NCBI RefSeq assembly: GCF_001421485.1
Contig: NZ_LMKK01000002.1
Coordinates: forward strand, 653,561-717,560
Source of the DNA: Agreia sp. Leaf210
GTDB lineage: Bacteria > Actinomycetota > Actinomycetes > Actinomycetales > Microbacteriaceae
Length of the DNA: 64,000 nucleotides
Direction of reading: 5' to 3'
Part shown: positions 51,081-58,585 of the stretch, piece by piece
Position numbering within the stretch: the stretch's first letter is position 1
Layout of the letters: each line of letters starts with the position of its first letter
The notes under the pieces: model-generated
What the model was told of the DNA's origin: nothing
The model's input: only the letters and a program-made list of their open reading frames with translations
Databases searched by the model: none
Program-made: the position numbers and the translations under genes

Positions 51081-51227
51081 GGCTTCTCCGTTCGTCGGCG
51101 GCATCGACTGCAGCGCTCGCAGTGACTGCCGAAAGTCCTGGCCCTATACTCACCAAAGTTCGACGAGCTCGACGAGAAACCGCAGAATCATCGGTGCATG
51201 TGCGTCAATTCATGAAATAGTTCACCT
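51081..51227. promoter_or_regulatory. ald / aldR divergent control region
   Basis: This 147-bp spacer becomes A/T-rich near the regulator (TCAATTCATGAAATAGTTCA, 51205-51224). AATAGT (51216-51221) lies 6 nt before the GTG of the regulator. Lrp/AsnC proteins usually bind several degenerate sites across such a region; individual boxes cannot be fixed by eye. Confidence 0.45.
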
Positions 51228-51740
51228 GTGGCCGATTCAGAGAACCCATCGTCGAACGATCGACGCGCCGCACCGCCGCCCGCCGAACTCGACGAGATCG
51301 ATCGTGAGATCCTGCGCATCCTGAGGGCGAACGCCCGCATGCCCAACAACCGACTGGCCGAGCTCGCGGGCATCGCCGCCTCGACCTGCGTGGCCCGGGT
51401 CAAGTCGCTCGTCGCACGCGGGGTGATCACCGGGTTCACCGCGAACGTCGATCCCTCCTCTGTCGGTCTGAGTCTGCAGGCGTTGATCAGCGTCACCATC
51501 AGGGCCGGCGCCCGCAACCTCATGATGGAACTCGGCCAGGAGATCAGGCAGTTTCCCGAGGTCGTGCAGCTGTACTTCCTCGGAGGAGCAGAGGACTTCA
51601 TCATCCACGTCGCCGTTCGCGACAGCGCCGCCGTGCGCGACTTCGTGCTCGACAATCTGTCGGCGCATCCGGCCGTGGCATCGACCAGAACGAGCCTTGT
51701 CTTCGACCACCATTTCAGCGGATTGACGATCGCGCCGTGA
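51228..51740 (+). CDS. aldR: Lrp/AsnC family regulator, AldR-like
   Basis: The protein has 170 residues. The HTH (about 20-70) reads LDEIDREILRILRANARMPNNRLAELAGIAASTCVARVKSLVARGVI in sections. The C-terminal RAM ligand domain (about 80-160) has LQALISVTIRAG, FPEVVQLYFLGGAEDFIIHVAVRD and VASTRTSLVFDHHF. By position it should activate or repress ald in response to alanine or other amino acids. GTG start with a probable leaderless element. Confidence 0.9.
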   Translation: MADSENPSSNDRRAAPPPAELDEIDREILRILRANARMPNNRLAELAGIAASTCVARVKSLVARGVITGFTANVDPSSVGLSLQALISVTIRAGARNLMMELGQEIRQFPEVVQLYFLGGAEDFIIHVAVRDSAAVRDFVLDNLSAHPAVASTRTSLVFDHHFSGLTIAP

Positions 51741-51799
51741 ACGCACGACCCCGCTTCGAGAGAGAAGTCAACCGGCCTGACGGACCCTCCCGCGCGGAG

Positions 51800-51805
51800 T
51801 AGCGT
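51800..51805 (+). promoter_or_regulatory. Leaderless -10 TAGCGT of the small-ORF pair
   Basis: TAGCGT ends 7 nt before the ATG at 51813 of an 11-codon frame that runs into the next small gene. Confidence 0.45.
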
Positions 51806-51812
51806 CGCCTTC

Positions 51813-51848
51813 ATGAGCAACGACGCCGAACCCTGCGAGCAGATCTGA
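51813..51848 (+). CDS. 11-codon leader ORF
   Basis: The frame encodes MSNDAEPCEQI and stops at TGA 51846-51848, overlapping by one base the ATG of the next small gene (TGATG). With TAGCGT 7 nt upstream it is the natural first frame of a leaderless transcript. It may simply load ribosomes for the downstream gene, or act as a leader peptide (one Cys). It might equally be chance; conservation would decide. Confidence 0.4.
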   Translation: MSNDAEPCEQI

Positions 51849-51961
51849 TGGACTACACCTGGCTCGAAGCCATCTACCTCGGCCTGCTGGGCCTGGCCGG
51901 AATCGCCATCGCGGCGATCTCGGTGATCGTGCTGTTGCGTCTGTTCCGCGGTCAGCGCTGA
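51848..51961 (+). CDS. 37-residue single-span membrane peptide
   Basis: The product begins MDYTWLEAIYLGLLG and continues with an unbroken hydrophobic helix of about 22 residues (GIAIAAISVIVLLRL region), ending in a basic LFRGQR. Type I topology with the C-terminus inside follows from the positive end. The ATG is coupled by TGATG to the leader frame. It is too short for normal gene callers. The function is unknown; subunits of transporters or respiratory complexes have this look. Confidence 0.55.
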   Translation: MDYTWLEAIYLGLLGLAGIAIAAISVIVLLRLFRGQR

Positions 51962-51983
51962 CGCGTTCCGCCCGCCGCGCCCG

Positions 51984-52835
51984 CTAGACCTGCTGCTTCG
52001 GCTCGTCGGGATACTCGGCGAACGTCGCGAGCTCTTCGTGCCCGGTGAGGAAGCCGCCGAGGAGGGCCGCCATCACCTCTGGGCGCACGCTGTGGTGTGC
52101 CGCGTCGATCTCGACGGCGCGCGCGTTCGGCAGCGATTCGGCCAGGGCCGCGGCAACGGGAGGGAAGATCGGCTGTGTCTCTTCGCCCACCATCGCCAGC
52201 ACGGGCTGGGTGACGGATGCCCATTGCTCGGCCCACGCGGAATGGTTCGCCTTGTCGAGGACGGCCACGTCATAGGCGAGGGTATGCGCGATGGCGAGCA
52301 TGTCGGACCAGGCGGCAGACGACTTGGCACCCTCGAGCCACTGCGGCGGCATGTTCCGCATGAAGTACTCGACGACGGCGCCGCGGTCTCCCGCTTCGAC
52401 GAGATCGTTTATCGTCCGCAGCTCGCCTCCGTCGTCGCCCTCCCCCTCGAGAGTCAGCGGCACCTCGAAGAGCGCGAGGCCCGTGATGCGTTCGCCGACT
52501 CCGGGCGTCGCCGCCGCCCACAGCGCGAGCGCCCCACCCGACGAGTTGCCGTAGAGCATCGCGGGGCCGTCGAGTACGTCGAGCAGGGCGGCGATGTCGT
52601 CGACCTCGCGCTCCACCGAGTAGGGAAGAGTGTCTCCACTCTCGCCGCGCCCGCGCCTGTCGTAGTTGATGACAGAGAAGCCCTGATCGGCCAGCAGCGT
52701 CGCGATGTGCGCCGACGTGGGGTCGAAGGCCCGATAGTTCATCGCACTGCCGACCAGGATGACGGCGAGCGCCCCGCTTCCGAGTCGGTCGTATGCGATG
52801 GAGGTGCCGTCTGCCGATGTCACGAACTCAGTCAT
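51984..52835 (-). CDS. Alpha/beta hydrolase
   Basis: The protein has 283 residues. It has ALAVILVGSAMNYRAF, the strand-4 segment VINYDRRGRGESGDT, and the nucleophile elbow MLYGNSSGGALAL, in which the usual GxSxG reads GNSSG. The histidine is in IDAAHHSVRPEV. It is a cytosolic esterase or haloperoxidase-like hydrolase of unknown substrate. The ATG has TAGGCT 6 nt upstream. It is divergent from a VOC protein gene with facing leaderless promoters. Confidence 0.88.
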   Translation of the reverse strand: MTEFVTSADGTSIAYDRLGSGALAVILVGSAMNYRAFDPTSAHIATLLADQGFSVINYDRRGRGESGDTLPYSVEREVDDIAALLDVLDGPAMLYGNSSGGALALWAAATPGVGERITGLALFEVPLTLEGEGDDGGELRTINDLVEAGDRGAVVEYFMRNMPPQWLEGAKSSAAWSDMLAIAHTLAYDVAVLDKANHSAWAEQWASVTQPVLAMVGEETQPIFPPVAAALAESLPNARAVEIDAAHHSVRPEVMAALLGGFLTGHEELATFAEYPDEPKQQV

Positions 52836-52841
52836 GCTCGA

Positions 52842-52847
52842 AGCCTA
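52842..52847 (-). promoter_or_regulatory. Leaderless -10 TAGGCT of the hydrolase gene
   Basis: Minus-strand TAGGCT ends 6 nt before the ATG at 52835. Confidence 0.55.
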
Positions 52848-52899
52848 GCCACAGGGTCCGGCCTCCTCCGGGGGCTATCGACGCACCTCCCCGTCGTCG

Positions 52900-52905
52900 T
52901 ATCGT
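52900..52905 (+). promoter_or_regulatory. Leaderless -10 TATCGT of the VOC gene
   Basis: TATCGT ends 6 nt before the ATG at 52912. Confidence 0.55.
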
Positions 52906-52911
52906 CGGGGC

Positions 52912-53259
52912 ATGACACTCACATGGGAACAGGTTGTGATCGACTGCGAAGACTTCGCCGCGCTGGGGCACTGGTGGGCCGACGCCCTGAGCTGGGAGAT
53001 CATCGGCGAGGACGATGACGACATGGAGATCCGCAATCCGAGCGGTGCCGGACCGACGCTGCTGTTTCTGAATGTGCCCGAGAAGAAGTCGATGAAGAAT
53101 CGTCTTCACCTCGACTTCGTGCCCGACGATCAGAACGCCGAGGTGGAGCGCCTTCTCGCGCTGGGCGCCACCCGGGCCGACGTCGGGCAGAACGACGAGT
53201 CGTGGGTCGTGCTCGCCGACCCCGAGGGAAACGAGTTCTGCATTCTCTCTGCGAGATGA
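52912..53259 (+). CDS. VOC superfamily (glyoxalase-like) protein
   Basis: The protein has 115 residues with two beta-alpha-beta-beta-beta repeats. WEQVVIDCEDFAALGHWWADALSWEI opens the first. NRLHLDFVPDDQNAEVERLLALGATRADVG and WVVLADPEGNEFCIL form the second, with His and the terminal Glu of NEFCIL as likely metal ligands. The D-P-E-G-N-E-F-C-I-L ending is the standard glyoxalase_6 tail. The role is probably metal-dependent small-molecule binding or isomerisation, not assignable further. Followed by a strong hairpin. Confidence 0.9.
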   Translation: MTLTWEQVVIDCEDFAALGHWWADALSWEIIGEDDDDMEIRNPSGAGPTLLFLNVPEKKSMKNRLHLDFVPDDQNAEVERLLALGATRADVGQNDESWVVLADPEGNEFCILSAR

Positions 53260-53283
53260 CGCTTCGGGCGTCGTGACGAGCTC

Positions 53284-53318
53284 GTGTTGCCGGTTCGGTC
53301 GACCCGAACCGGCAACAC
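53284..53318. terminator. Bidirectional hairpin terminator
   Basis: GTGTTGCCGGTTCGG (53284-53298) and its exact complement (53304-53318) flank the loop TCGAC. It sits between the ends of the converging VOC and aztD genes, as expected of a shared terminator. No strong U-tract is visible. Confidence 0.75.
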
Positions 53319-53326
53319 GCGCAGCA

Positions 53327-54553
53327 TCAGCCCGTGACCACCGCGATCTCGTTGGGTGTTCCGGGCAGTTCAGCATTCGCGATGACCTCGCCCGTCTTCA
53401 CATCGACAGCGAAGATCTTCTTCGTCGCCGGCTCGGTGACGTAGGCAGTGTCACCCTGAACGACGAGTGCCGGATGCGCGTCCTGCCACTCGGCCGGACC
53501 CTCCCAGGCGCCGATCACCGGGTAGCTCTTGCCGAACTCGCCGGTCTCGGGGTCGAGCACGTGCAAGGCGCCGTCGGAGCCGAGGATGATCGCCTCGTCG
53601 CTCGGCCCGCGAGCGACGTCGCGCCAGGTGTAGCCCGCTCCGTCGGGCAGCGTGACGATCTTCATCGTCTTGGCAGCGGTGTCGACCAGGGTCAGCTGCT
53701 CGAGCAGAACGCCCTCGCGGTCGGGATCGGAGTTGTAGTCGCCGACGGCGATCGAGGAGGTCTCCGTGACGTACTGGTTACCGGTGCGGCCGTAGCTATC
53801 CGGTGCCTGGATCTTGGTGAACTCTCCACCCTCGTAGACCAGCACGCCATCGGAGCATCCGAAGACCGCGGTCTCGTTCTCGACCGTGCCCTCGCCGTGC
53901 ACCGAGGGGCACTCCTCGTTGCGAGCGATCTCGGTGCGAGACTCGTCGAGCACCCGCACTCCGCTGCGGCCCTCCGCCGTGCCGATCGTGGTCAGCAGAG
54001 TTCCGTCTTCCAACTCGATCGACACACCGTGGTGGGCGGCGGGCGCCGGAATGACCTCGGTCTTGGGCAGCCCGTCATCGCCCGCGGTCAGCAGCGCCGC
54101 CGTGTCGAAGATCGTGGTGTCGCCCGTGCCGTCGGAGAAGAGGATCGTCTTGTCTCCGTGCCGCACGACGTGGCCGGGCGTCGGGGCGTCGAACGTCAGA
54201 TCGGTGAGCTCGGGCTCGGCCGTCTGCGAGGCTCCATCGGCCGTCCACGTTCCCGTGTCGAGAACCCTGAACCCGTCTGTCGTCGACACGAGTACGTGGC
54301 GTCCGTCTCCGGCCGAGTTGAGGCGGTTGAAACCGTCGAGAGGCAGGTCGGCCTCGAGGTCGAGGCTCGTGCCGTCGAGCACGAGGACTCCGCCATCGTA
54401 GGTGAGCGAGACGCGCGGGGTGGGCGCAGATGTGGATGCGGCTGCGCCGTCGGTCTGGGCGGGAGCGGTGTCGGTCGCGCAGGCGGTGAGGAGCAGGGCC
54501 GATGCGGCGACCGCGACCAGGGCAATGCGCCCGGGATGGAGCTGGTTCTTCAT
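53327..54553 (-). CDS. aztD: Zinc metallochaperone AztD (copy 1), lipoprotein
   Basis: The protein has 408 residues. The lipobox is LLLTAC, so it is anchored on the outer membrane face. The mature part is a seven-bladed beta-propeller by repeat pattern (for example VRVLDESRTEIA, LHVLDPETGEF, IFAVDVKTGEV). His-containing motifs GHVVRHGDKTILFSDGTG, AAHHGVSIELEDG and CPSVHGEG match AztD, the periplasmic protein that hands zinc to AztC. The N-terminal HxDHxHYY motif of copy 2 is missing. AAGGAAA precedes the ATG. It is the last gene of aztB-aztD2-aztC-aztD1, probably Zur-controlled from 57687-57722. Confidence 0.88.
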   Translation of the reverse strand: MKNQLHPGRIALVAVAASALLLTACATDTAPAQTDGAAASTSAPTPRVSLTYDGGVLVLDGTSLDLEADLPLDGFNRLNSAGDGRHVLVSTTDGFRVLDTGTWTADGASQTAEPELTDLTFDAPTPGHVVRHGDKTILFSDGTGDTTIFDTAALLTAGDDGLPKTEVIPAPAAHHGVSIELEDGTLLTTIGTAEGRSGVRVLDESRTEIARNEECPSVHGEGTVENETAVFGCSDGVLVYEGGEFTKIQAPDSYGRTGNQYVTETSSIAVGDYNSDPDREGVLLEQLTLVDTAAKTMKIVTLPDGAGYTWRDVARGPSDEAIILGSDGALHVLDPETGEFGKSYPVIGAWEGPAEWQDAHPALVVQGDTAYVTEPATKKIFAVDVKTGEVIANAELPGTPNEIAVVTG

Positions 54554-54587
54554 TGTTTCCTTTTCTTGGGTGGGGGTGGGCTGCTCG

Positions 54588-55523
54588 TTACGGAGACAGC
54601 CCCGTTGCGATGAGCTCGGTGTTCGAGCGCATCATCTGCAGGTAGGTGTCGGCGCCCTCGCCGGGCTCGCCGAGAGACTCTGTGAAGAGCGCGACGACGT
54701 CGACGTCGATCGACGCCTCGTCGGCCAGAACCTGAACGAGACGGTCGGGCTGCGACGAGTCGGCGAAGATCGTCGAGACTCCGGCCTTCTCGATGGCCGA
54801 GACGAGATCGTCGAGGTCGGACGCGCTCGGGGCCGCCAGCGTCGAGCCGCCGGGAATCACAGCCCCGATCACGGTGAAGTCGTACCGCTCGGCCAGGTAG
54901 CCGAACACGTGGTGGTTCGTCACGAGCTGGCGGCGATCGCCGGGAATCGCCGCGAAGGCGGCGGTCATCTCGGCGTCGAGGTCGTCGAGCTGCGTGGTGT
55001 ACTCGGCCGCGTTCGCCGCGATGGCCGACGCGTCGATGCCGTCTGTCTTCTCGAGTTCCTCCGCGATTCCGGCGACGACCTCCACCATGCGCGCGGGGTC
55101 TGTCCAGAAGTGCGGGTCGGGCGCTCCGGCCGCGTCGCCCGACGAGTACTCGAGTGGCTCGATGAGCTCGCCGGCCGTGATCGAGCGAACCCCGGCGTCG
55201 GTGGCCGTATCCAGATTCTTCTGCAGCCCCTCTTCGAGCCCCAGACCGTTCGACACGATGAGGTCCGCATCCTGGATGCGCGCGGCCTCCTTCGCCGAGA
55301 TCTCGAAGGAGTGCGGGTCTGCGTTGCGCTGCATCAGCACGAGCACCTCGGCCTCGTCTCCGACGATCTCGTCGACGACGTCTCCGAGGATGTTCGTCGA
55401 GACGACGACGAGAGGGCGATCCCCCGCCCCGTCACCGGATGCCTGCGCGCAGCCCGTAATGGCGAGGAGCGTCGCCGAGAGCGCGAGACCGACGGCGAGC
55501 TGCGCCGCACGCATCGCCCTCAT
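54588..55523 (-). CDS. aztC: Zinc ABC transporter substrate-binding lipoprotein AztC
   Basis: The protein has 311 residues. The lipobox LAITGC (C25) anchors it. Metal ligands of the ZnuA/AztC cluster A-I family are visible as H71 in NADPHSFE, H138 in APDPHFWTDP, and H204 in VTNHHVFGYL. The fourth ligand region reads ALFTESLGEPG, with Glu (E282) where the family usually has Asp in TDSLG. The long His-rich loop of ZnuA is absent, as in AztC. It delivers zinc to AztB. The ATG at 55523 overlaps the stop of the upstream AztD-like gene (ATGA). Confidence 0.92.
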   Translation of the reverse strand: MRAMRAAQLAVGLALSATLLAITGCAQASGDGAGDRPLVVVSTNILGDVVDEIVGDEAEVLVLMQRNADPHSFEISAKEAARIQDADLIVSNGLGLEEGLQKNLDTATDAGVRSITAGELIEPLEYSSGDAAGAPDPHFWTDPARMVEVVAGIAEELEKTDGIDASAIAANAAEYTTQLDDLDAEMTAAFAAIPGDRRQLVTNHHVFGYLAERYDFTVIGAVIPGGSTLAAPSASDLDDLVSAIEKAGVSTIFADSSQPDRLVQVLADEASIDVDVVALFTESLGEPGEGADTYLQMMRSNTELIATGLSP

Positions 55524-56785
55524 CGTCCGGTCTCCGCGAGGAAGGCCGGCTCGGAGCCGACGGTGAGCGTGCGGGCGACACGGAGCCCGTCGCCGTAGTC
55601 GAGCTCGTAGACCACGCCGTCGGCCGGCGCGTTGAGATAGGCCCTGTCGGCGTCGAGCTGCAGAGTGACCCCCGGCGCAAGCGCGGGATCGGCCAAGCTC
55701 GTCGCTGCGAGCGGTGCGGTGGCCGCGAGCGTGGCACCGGTCACGGGGTCGAGCAGCAGCACTCGCCCGTCGCGGGCCAGTGCCACGATGTGGTCGTCGT
55801 TGTCGGATGCCGCCACGACCTCGGCGAGCGGAACCTCGCTCGGCAGGAACGCCCACTCCCGGGCGCGAGTGTCGAGCAGCCAGGCTCCGCGATCGCCGGA
55901 GACAGCCGCTGCGTCGGGGCGTCCGCGTCGGTTGTCGAAATCGACCGCACGGTCGCTCGGGGCGACGGCCTCGGGATAGGGGATCTTCTCGAAGTCGATG
56001 CCGGACTCGATGCCGCCGTCGCCAGAACTCGTCGCGAGCAGCGCGCCGTCGGCGCATCCGAAGACCACACCCACGTTCGTGGTGATCGACCCGGCGAGCT
56101 GCGCGCACTCGGCCTCGACATCGTCGACCGCATCGCCCCGACCGTCGATCGCACGAACGCCGGATGCGACGCCGTCGCTGCCCGCGACCGTCGCCAGCGC
56201 GCCGTCGGCGAAGGGAACGACAATGCCCTTGTGCGGGGCTGACTCGAGACGGGCGGTCTCGACGACCTCGCCGCGACCCAGCGCCTCCGAGTCGAGCAGC
56301 AGAGCCACCCCGCTGCCGCCGAACCAGACGCCCGTCAGCGACGGGCCTCCCGCGACCACGGCCTCGCCCTTTTCGGTGACCGTGCCTGCGACTCGGGGCT
56401 TCGCGGAGTAGTAGTGCACGTGGTCCTGGTGGTCGACCGTCCAGGCGCCCGAGTCGAGCACGGTGAGCGTTCCCGTCTCGGCCGACGAGGCGAAGACGAA
56501 TCGGCCGTCGGTCGAGACCGAGGAGGGCGCGTCGACCGATCCGAGCGAGACACTCGTCTCATCGAGCAGGTCGACGAGGGTGGCGGCGCCCGTGCGGTCG
56601 ATTCCGGTGAGGTGCAGTTGCGCCTCGGGCATCTCGTCTGCTCCCTCGACGTAGCCGTGCGGGCGCTCGGTCGATTCCTCGCCGACCGGCGCTTCTTCGG
56701 TCGCCGCGCAGCCTGGCAGGGCCAGTGCGGTGACGAGGGCGGCGGCGAGGAGGAGGGCAGGGCGATAGCTGGATGGTGCGGACAC
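55520..56785 (-). CDS. AztD-like metallochaperone (copy 2), lipoprotein
   Basis: The protein has 421 residues. The lipobox is ALALPGC. It is a beta-propeller like AztD, with blades such as RFVFASSAETGTLTVLDSGAW and ALARDGRVLLLDPVTG. It has the N-terminal metal motif VDHQDHVHYYSAKPRVAG, which copy 1 lacks, but the GHVVRH motif of copy 1 is replaced by PSLTGVWFGGSG and only APHKGIVV remains of the second His motif. It therefore looks like a diverged paralog with complementary metal sites. GTG at 56785 with AAAGG upstream. It lies between permease and binding-protein genes, overlapping aztC by 4 bp. Confidence 0.82.
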   Translation of the reverse strand: MSAPSSYRPALLLAAALVTALALPGCAATEEAPVGEESTERPHGYVEGADEMPEAQLHLTGIDRTGAATLVDLLDETSVSLGSVDAPSSVSTDGRFVFASSAETGTLTVLDSGAWTVDHQDHVHYYSAKPRVAGTVTEKGEAVVAGGPSLTGVWFGGSGVALLLDSEALGRGEVVETARLESAPHKGIVVPFADGALATVAGSDGVASGVRAIDGRGDAVDDVEAECAQLAGSITTNVGVVFGCADGALLATSSGDGGIESGIDFEKIPYPEAVAPSDRAVDFDNRRGRPDAAAVSGDRGAWLLDTRAREWAFLPSEVPLAEVVAASDNDDHIVALARDGRVLLLDPVTGATLAATAPLAATSLADPALAPGVTLQLDADRAYLNAPADGVVYELDYGDGLRVARTLTVGSEPAFLAETGR

Positions 56786-56796
56786 GCGGGCCTTTC

Positions 56797-57678
56797 TTAG
56801 GCGGTGATCGGTGATTCGGTCGGGTGCGAAACGGAAGTACGTCGCGAGGACGCTGTCGCGCCGAGCCGCGCGACAAGAGCGCGGATGCCCGCGGAGACCG
56901 CGGCGAGAACGATGGAGGTGAGGGCGATGGAGGCCCCGGCCGCCGTGGATGCGTGCCACGAGACGAGCAGGCCGACGAGCACCGCGAGCGACCCGAATGC
57001 CGCAGCGAGCATCATGGTCGCGGGAATCCTGCGCATCCATTGGCCGGCGGCCACCGCGGGGGCGAGCAGCAGACCGACGACCAGCAGCGTGCCGACCGCG
57101 CTGTACGACGCGACGACTGCGAGGGTCACGAGACCGGTGAGCACGGTCTGCGCGAGACGCGGACGCAGTCCGAGGGTGCGGGCGATGCGTGGATCGAAGG
57201 CCAGCGCGACGAACGGGCGGTGGAAGAGCGCCGCGACCGCGACGGTCACGAGGAGGGCGACGGCGAGCAGCAGCACGTCGCTCCACCCGATGGCGAGCAC
57301 GTCGCCGAAGAGGATGGCCGTCAGGTCGACGGCGAACGAGCGGGAACGCGACACGATGATCACGCCGAGCGCCAACATGCCCACGAAGAGCAGGCCGATC
57401 GTGGTGTCGTTCGAGAGGCGGCCCCGACGCGACACGAAGCCGACGCCGGCGCTCATCACGAGCGCGCTCACGGCCGCACCGAACACGACGGGAAGCCCGA
57501 GCAGAGTGGCGATGGCAACGCCCGGCAGCATGCCGTGCGCCATCGCCTCGCCGAGAAAAGCCATGCCGCGAATGACGACCCAGGTTCCGACGATCGCGCT
57601 CATCGTCGCGACGAGAACGCCGCCGACGAGTGCGCGCAGCATGAACTCCGACGACAGGGGATCGAGGAGGAAGGACAC
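56797..57678 (-). CDS. aztB: Zinc ABC transporter permease AztB
   Basis: The protein has 293 residues of the ABC-3 (ZnuB/MntB) family with eight or nine helices. It begins SEFMLRALVGGVLVATMSAIVGTWVVIRGMAFLGEAMAHGMLPG and contains the conserved GLRPRLAQTVLTGLVTLAVVASYSAVGTLLVVGLLLAPA (in sections). GTG start at 57678. A TAGGGT (57687-57692, minus strand) 8 nt upstream gives a near-leaderless message. It is divergent from aztA across a Zur-type box, and is the first gene of the four-gene zinc operon. Confidence 0.93.
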   Translation of the reverse strand: MSFLLDPLSSEFMLRALVGGVLVATMSAIVGTWVVIRGMAFLGEAMAHGMLPGVAIATLLGLPVVFGAAVSALVMSAGVGFVSRRGRLSNDTTIGLLFVGMLALGVIIVSRSRSFAVDLTAILFGDVLAIGWSDVLLLAVALLVTVAVAALFHRPFVALAFDPRIARTLGLRPRLAQTVLTGLVTLAVVASYSAVGTLLVVGLLLAPAVAAGQWMRRIPATMMLAAAFGSLAVLVGLLVSWHASTAAGASIALTSIVLAAVSAGIRALVARLGATASSRRTSVSHPTESPITA

Positions 57679-57686
57679 AGCAATCG

Positions 57687-57722
57687 ACCCTACATGAGAA
57701 CGATTGTCATTACCGATAGGCT
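57687..57722. promoter_or_regulatory. Divergent azt promoter with Zur-type box
   Basis: TGAGAACGATTGTCA (57695-57709) matches the Zur/Fur palindrome TGAnAAnnnTTnTCA. It lies between TAGGGT for aztB (57687-57692, minus strand) and TAGGCT for aztA (57717-57722, plus strand, 6 nt before its ATG). Bound Zur would cover both start regions and shut off all five genes when zinc is sufficient. Confidence 0.85.
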
Positions 57723-57728
57723 GGAATC

Positions 57729-58385
57729 ATGACGGCCATCCTCGACATCTCTTCCCTCGCGGCGCACGAAATCTATGTCTCGTACGACGGCGCCGCCGCA
57801 CTCTCGGGAGTGTCGGCCTCGTTCAGCCCGGCAACCGTCACCGCCATCAGCGGAGGAAACGGGTCGGGAAAGTCGACCCTGCTCGGGGTGCTGGCGGGCA
57901 CGATCTCCCCGCAGTCTGGGCGGGTGCATCGGGCGACGACGACAGGGCTGCCAGCCCTGGTCGTTCAACGCAGTGCGGCCGGCGACACCCTTCCGCTCAC
58001 CGTCGGCGAGGTCGTGAGCATGGGGCGCTGGGCCGATCGCGGAATGTGGCGTCGGCTTTCGGCCGCCGACCGCGACGCGGTGGGATCCTGCCTGCGGACC
58101 ATGGGCATCCTGCATCTGGCGGATCGGCCGCTCGGATCACTCTCGGGCGGCCAGCGACAGCGAGCCCTCGTCGCTCAGGGGCTGGCCAGACGCGCAGACG
58201 TGCTGCTGCTCGACGAGGCGACAGCCGGGGTGGATGCCGAGGCGCTCGACCTCATCGTGACGGCATTGCGGGCCGAAGCCGAGCGTGGGGCCACGGTGGT
58301 GCATACCTCGCACGAGAAGGCGGTCCTGTCCGAGGCCGATTCGGTGTTGCGCCTCGAGCGGGGACGCGTGGTCACGCCTTCGTGA
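57729..58385 (+). CDS. aztA: Zinc ABC transporter ATP-binding protein AztA
   Basis: The protein has 218 residues, shorter than most importer ATPases. Walker A is GGNGSGKST, the Q-loop lies in LPALVVQRS, the signature is LSGGQRQRALVAQGL, Walker B is LLLDEATAGVD, and the H-loop is HTSHE. The metal-importer MGRW segment (EVVSMGRWADRGMW) is present. It energises AztB/AztC uptake. The ATG has TAGGCT 6 nt upstream, next to the Zur box. Its 3' end overlaps the converging DUF2945 gene by 14 bp. Confidence 0.92.
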   Translation: MTAILDISSLAAHEIYVSYDGAAALSGVSASFSPATVTAISGGNGSGKSTLLGVLAGTISPQSGRVHRATTTGLPALVVQRSAAGDTLPLTVGEVVSMGRWADRGMWRRLSAADRDAVGSCLRTMGILHLADRPLGSLSGGQRQRALVAQGLARRADVLLLDEATAGVDAEALDLIVTALRAEAERGATVVHTSHEKAVLSEADSVLRLERGRVVTPS

Positions 58386-58575
58386 GCGCCGACTCTTTGT
58401 GGGCCGCTTGCTTGCCCGACTTCTCGCTCTCGACCAGGTAAGCCGGCTCATCGCTCGACGCGGTGAACTTCTGTCCGTCGAACGAGAAGTCCTTCGTCTT
58501 CTTCTCGACGATCGTGCCGCGGGTCTCGCCCTGCGGGGTGTTCCAGCGGACCGTGTCGCCCTTGGAGAATGTCAT
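58372..58575 (-). CDS. DUF2945 (hypervirulence-associated TUDOR-like) protein
   Basis: The protein has 67 residues. The family pattern is FSKGDTVRWNTPQGETRGTIVEKKTKDFSFDGQKFTASSDEPAYLVESEKSGKQAAHKESAL in sections, a small SH3/Tudor-like beta barrel. No enzymatic role is known; it commonly accompanies DUF3140, whose gene lies 10 bp upstream on the same strand. The 3' end overlaps aztA by 14 bp, so the two transcripts are antisense there. Confidence 0.9.
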   Translation of the reverse strand: MTFSKGDTVRWNTPQGETRGTIVEKKTKDFSFDGQKFTASSDEPAYLVESEKSGKQAAHKESALTKA

Positions 58576-58585
58576 CTCGTGCGCC

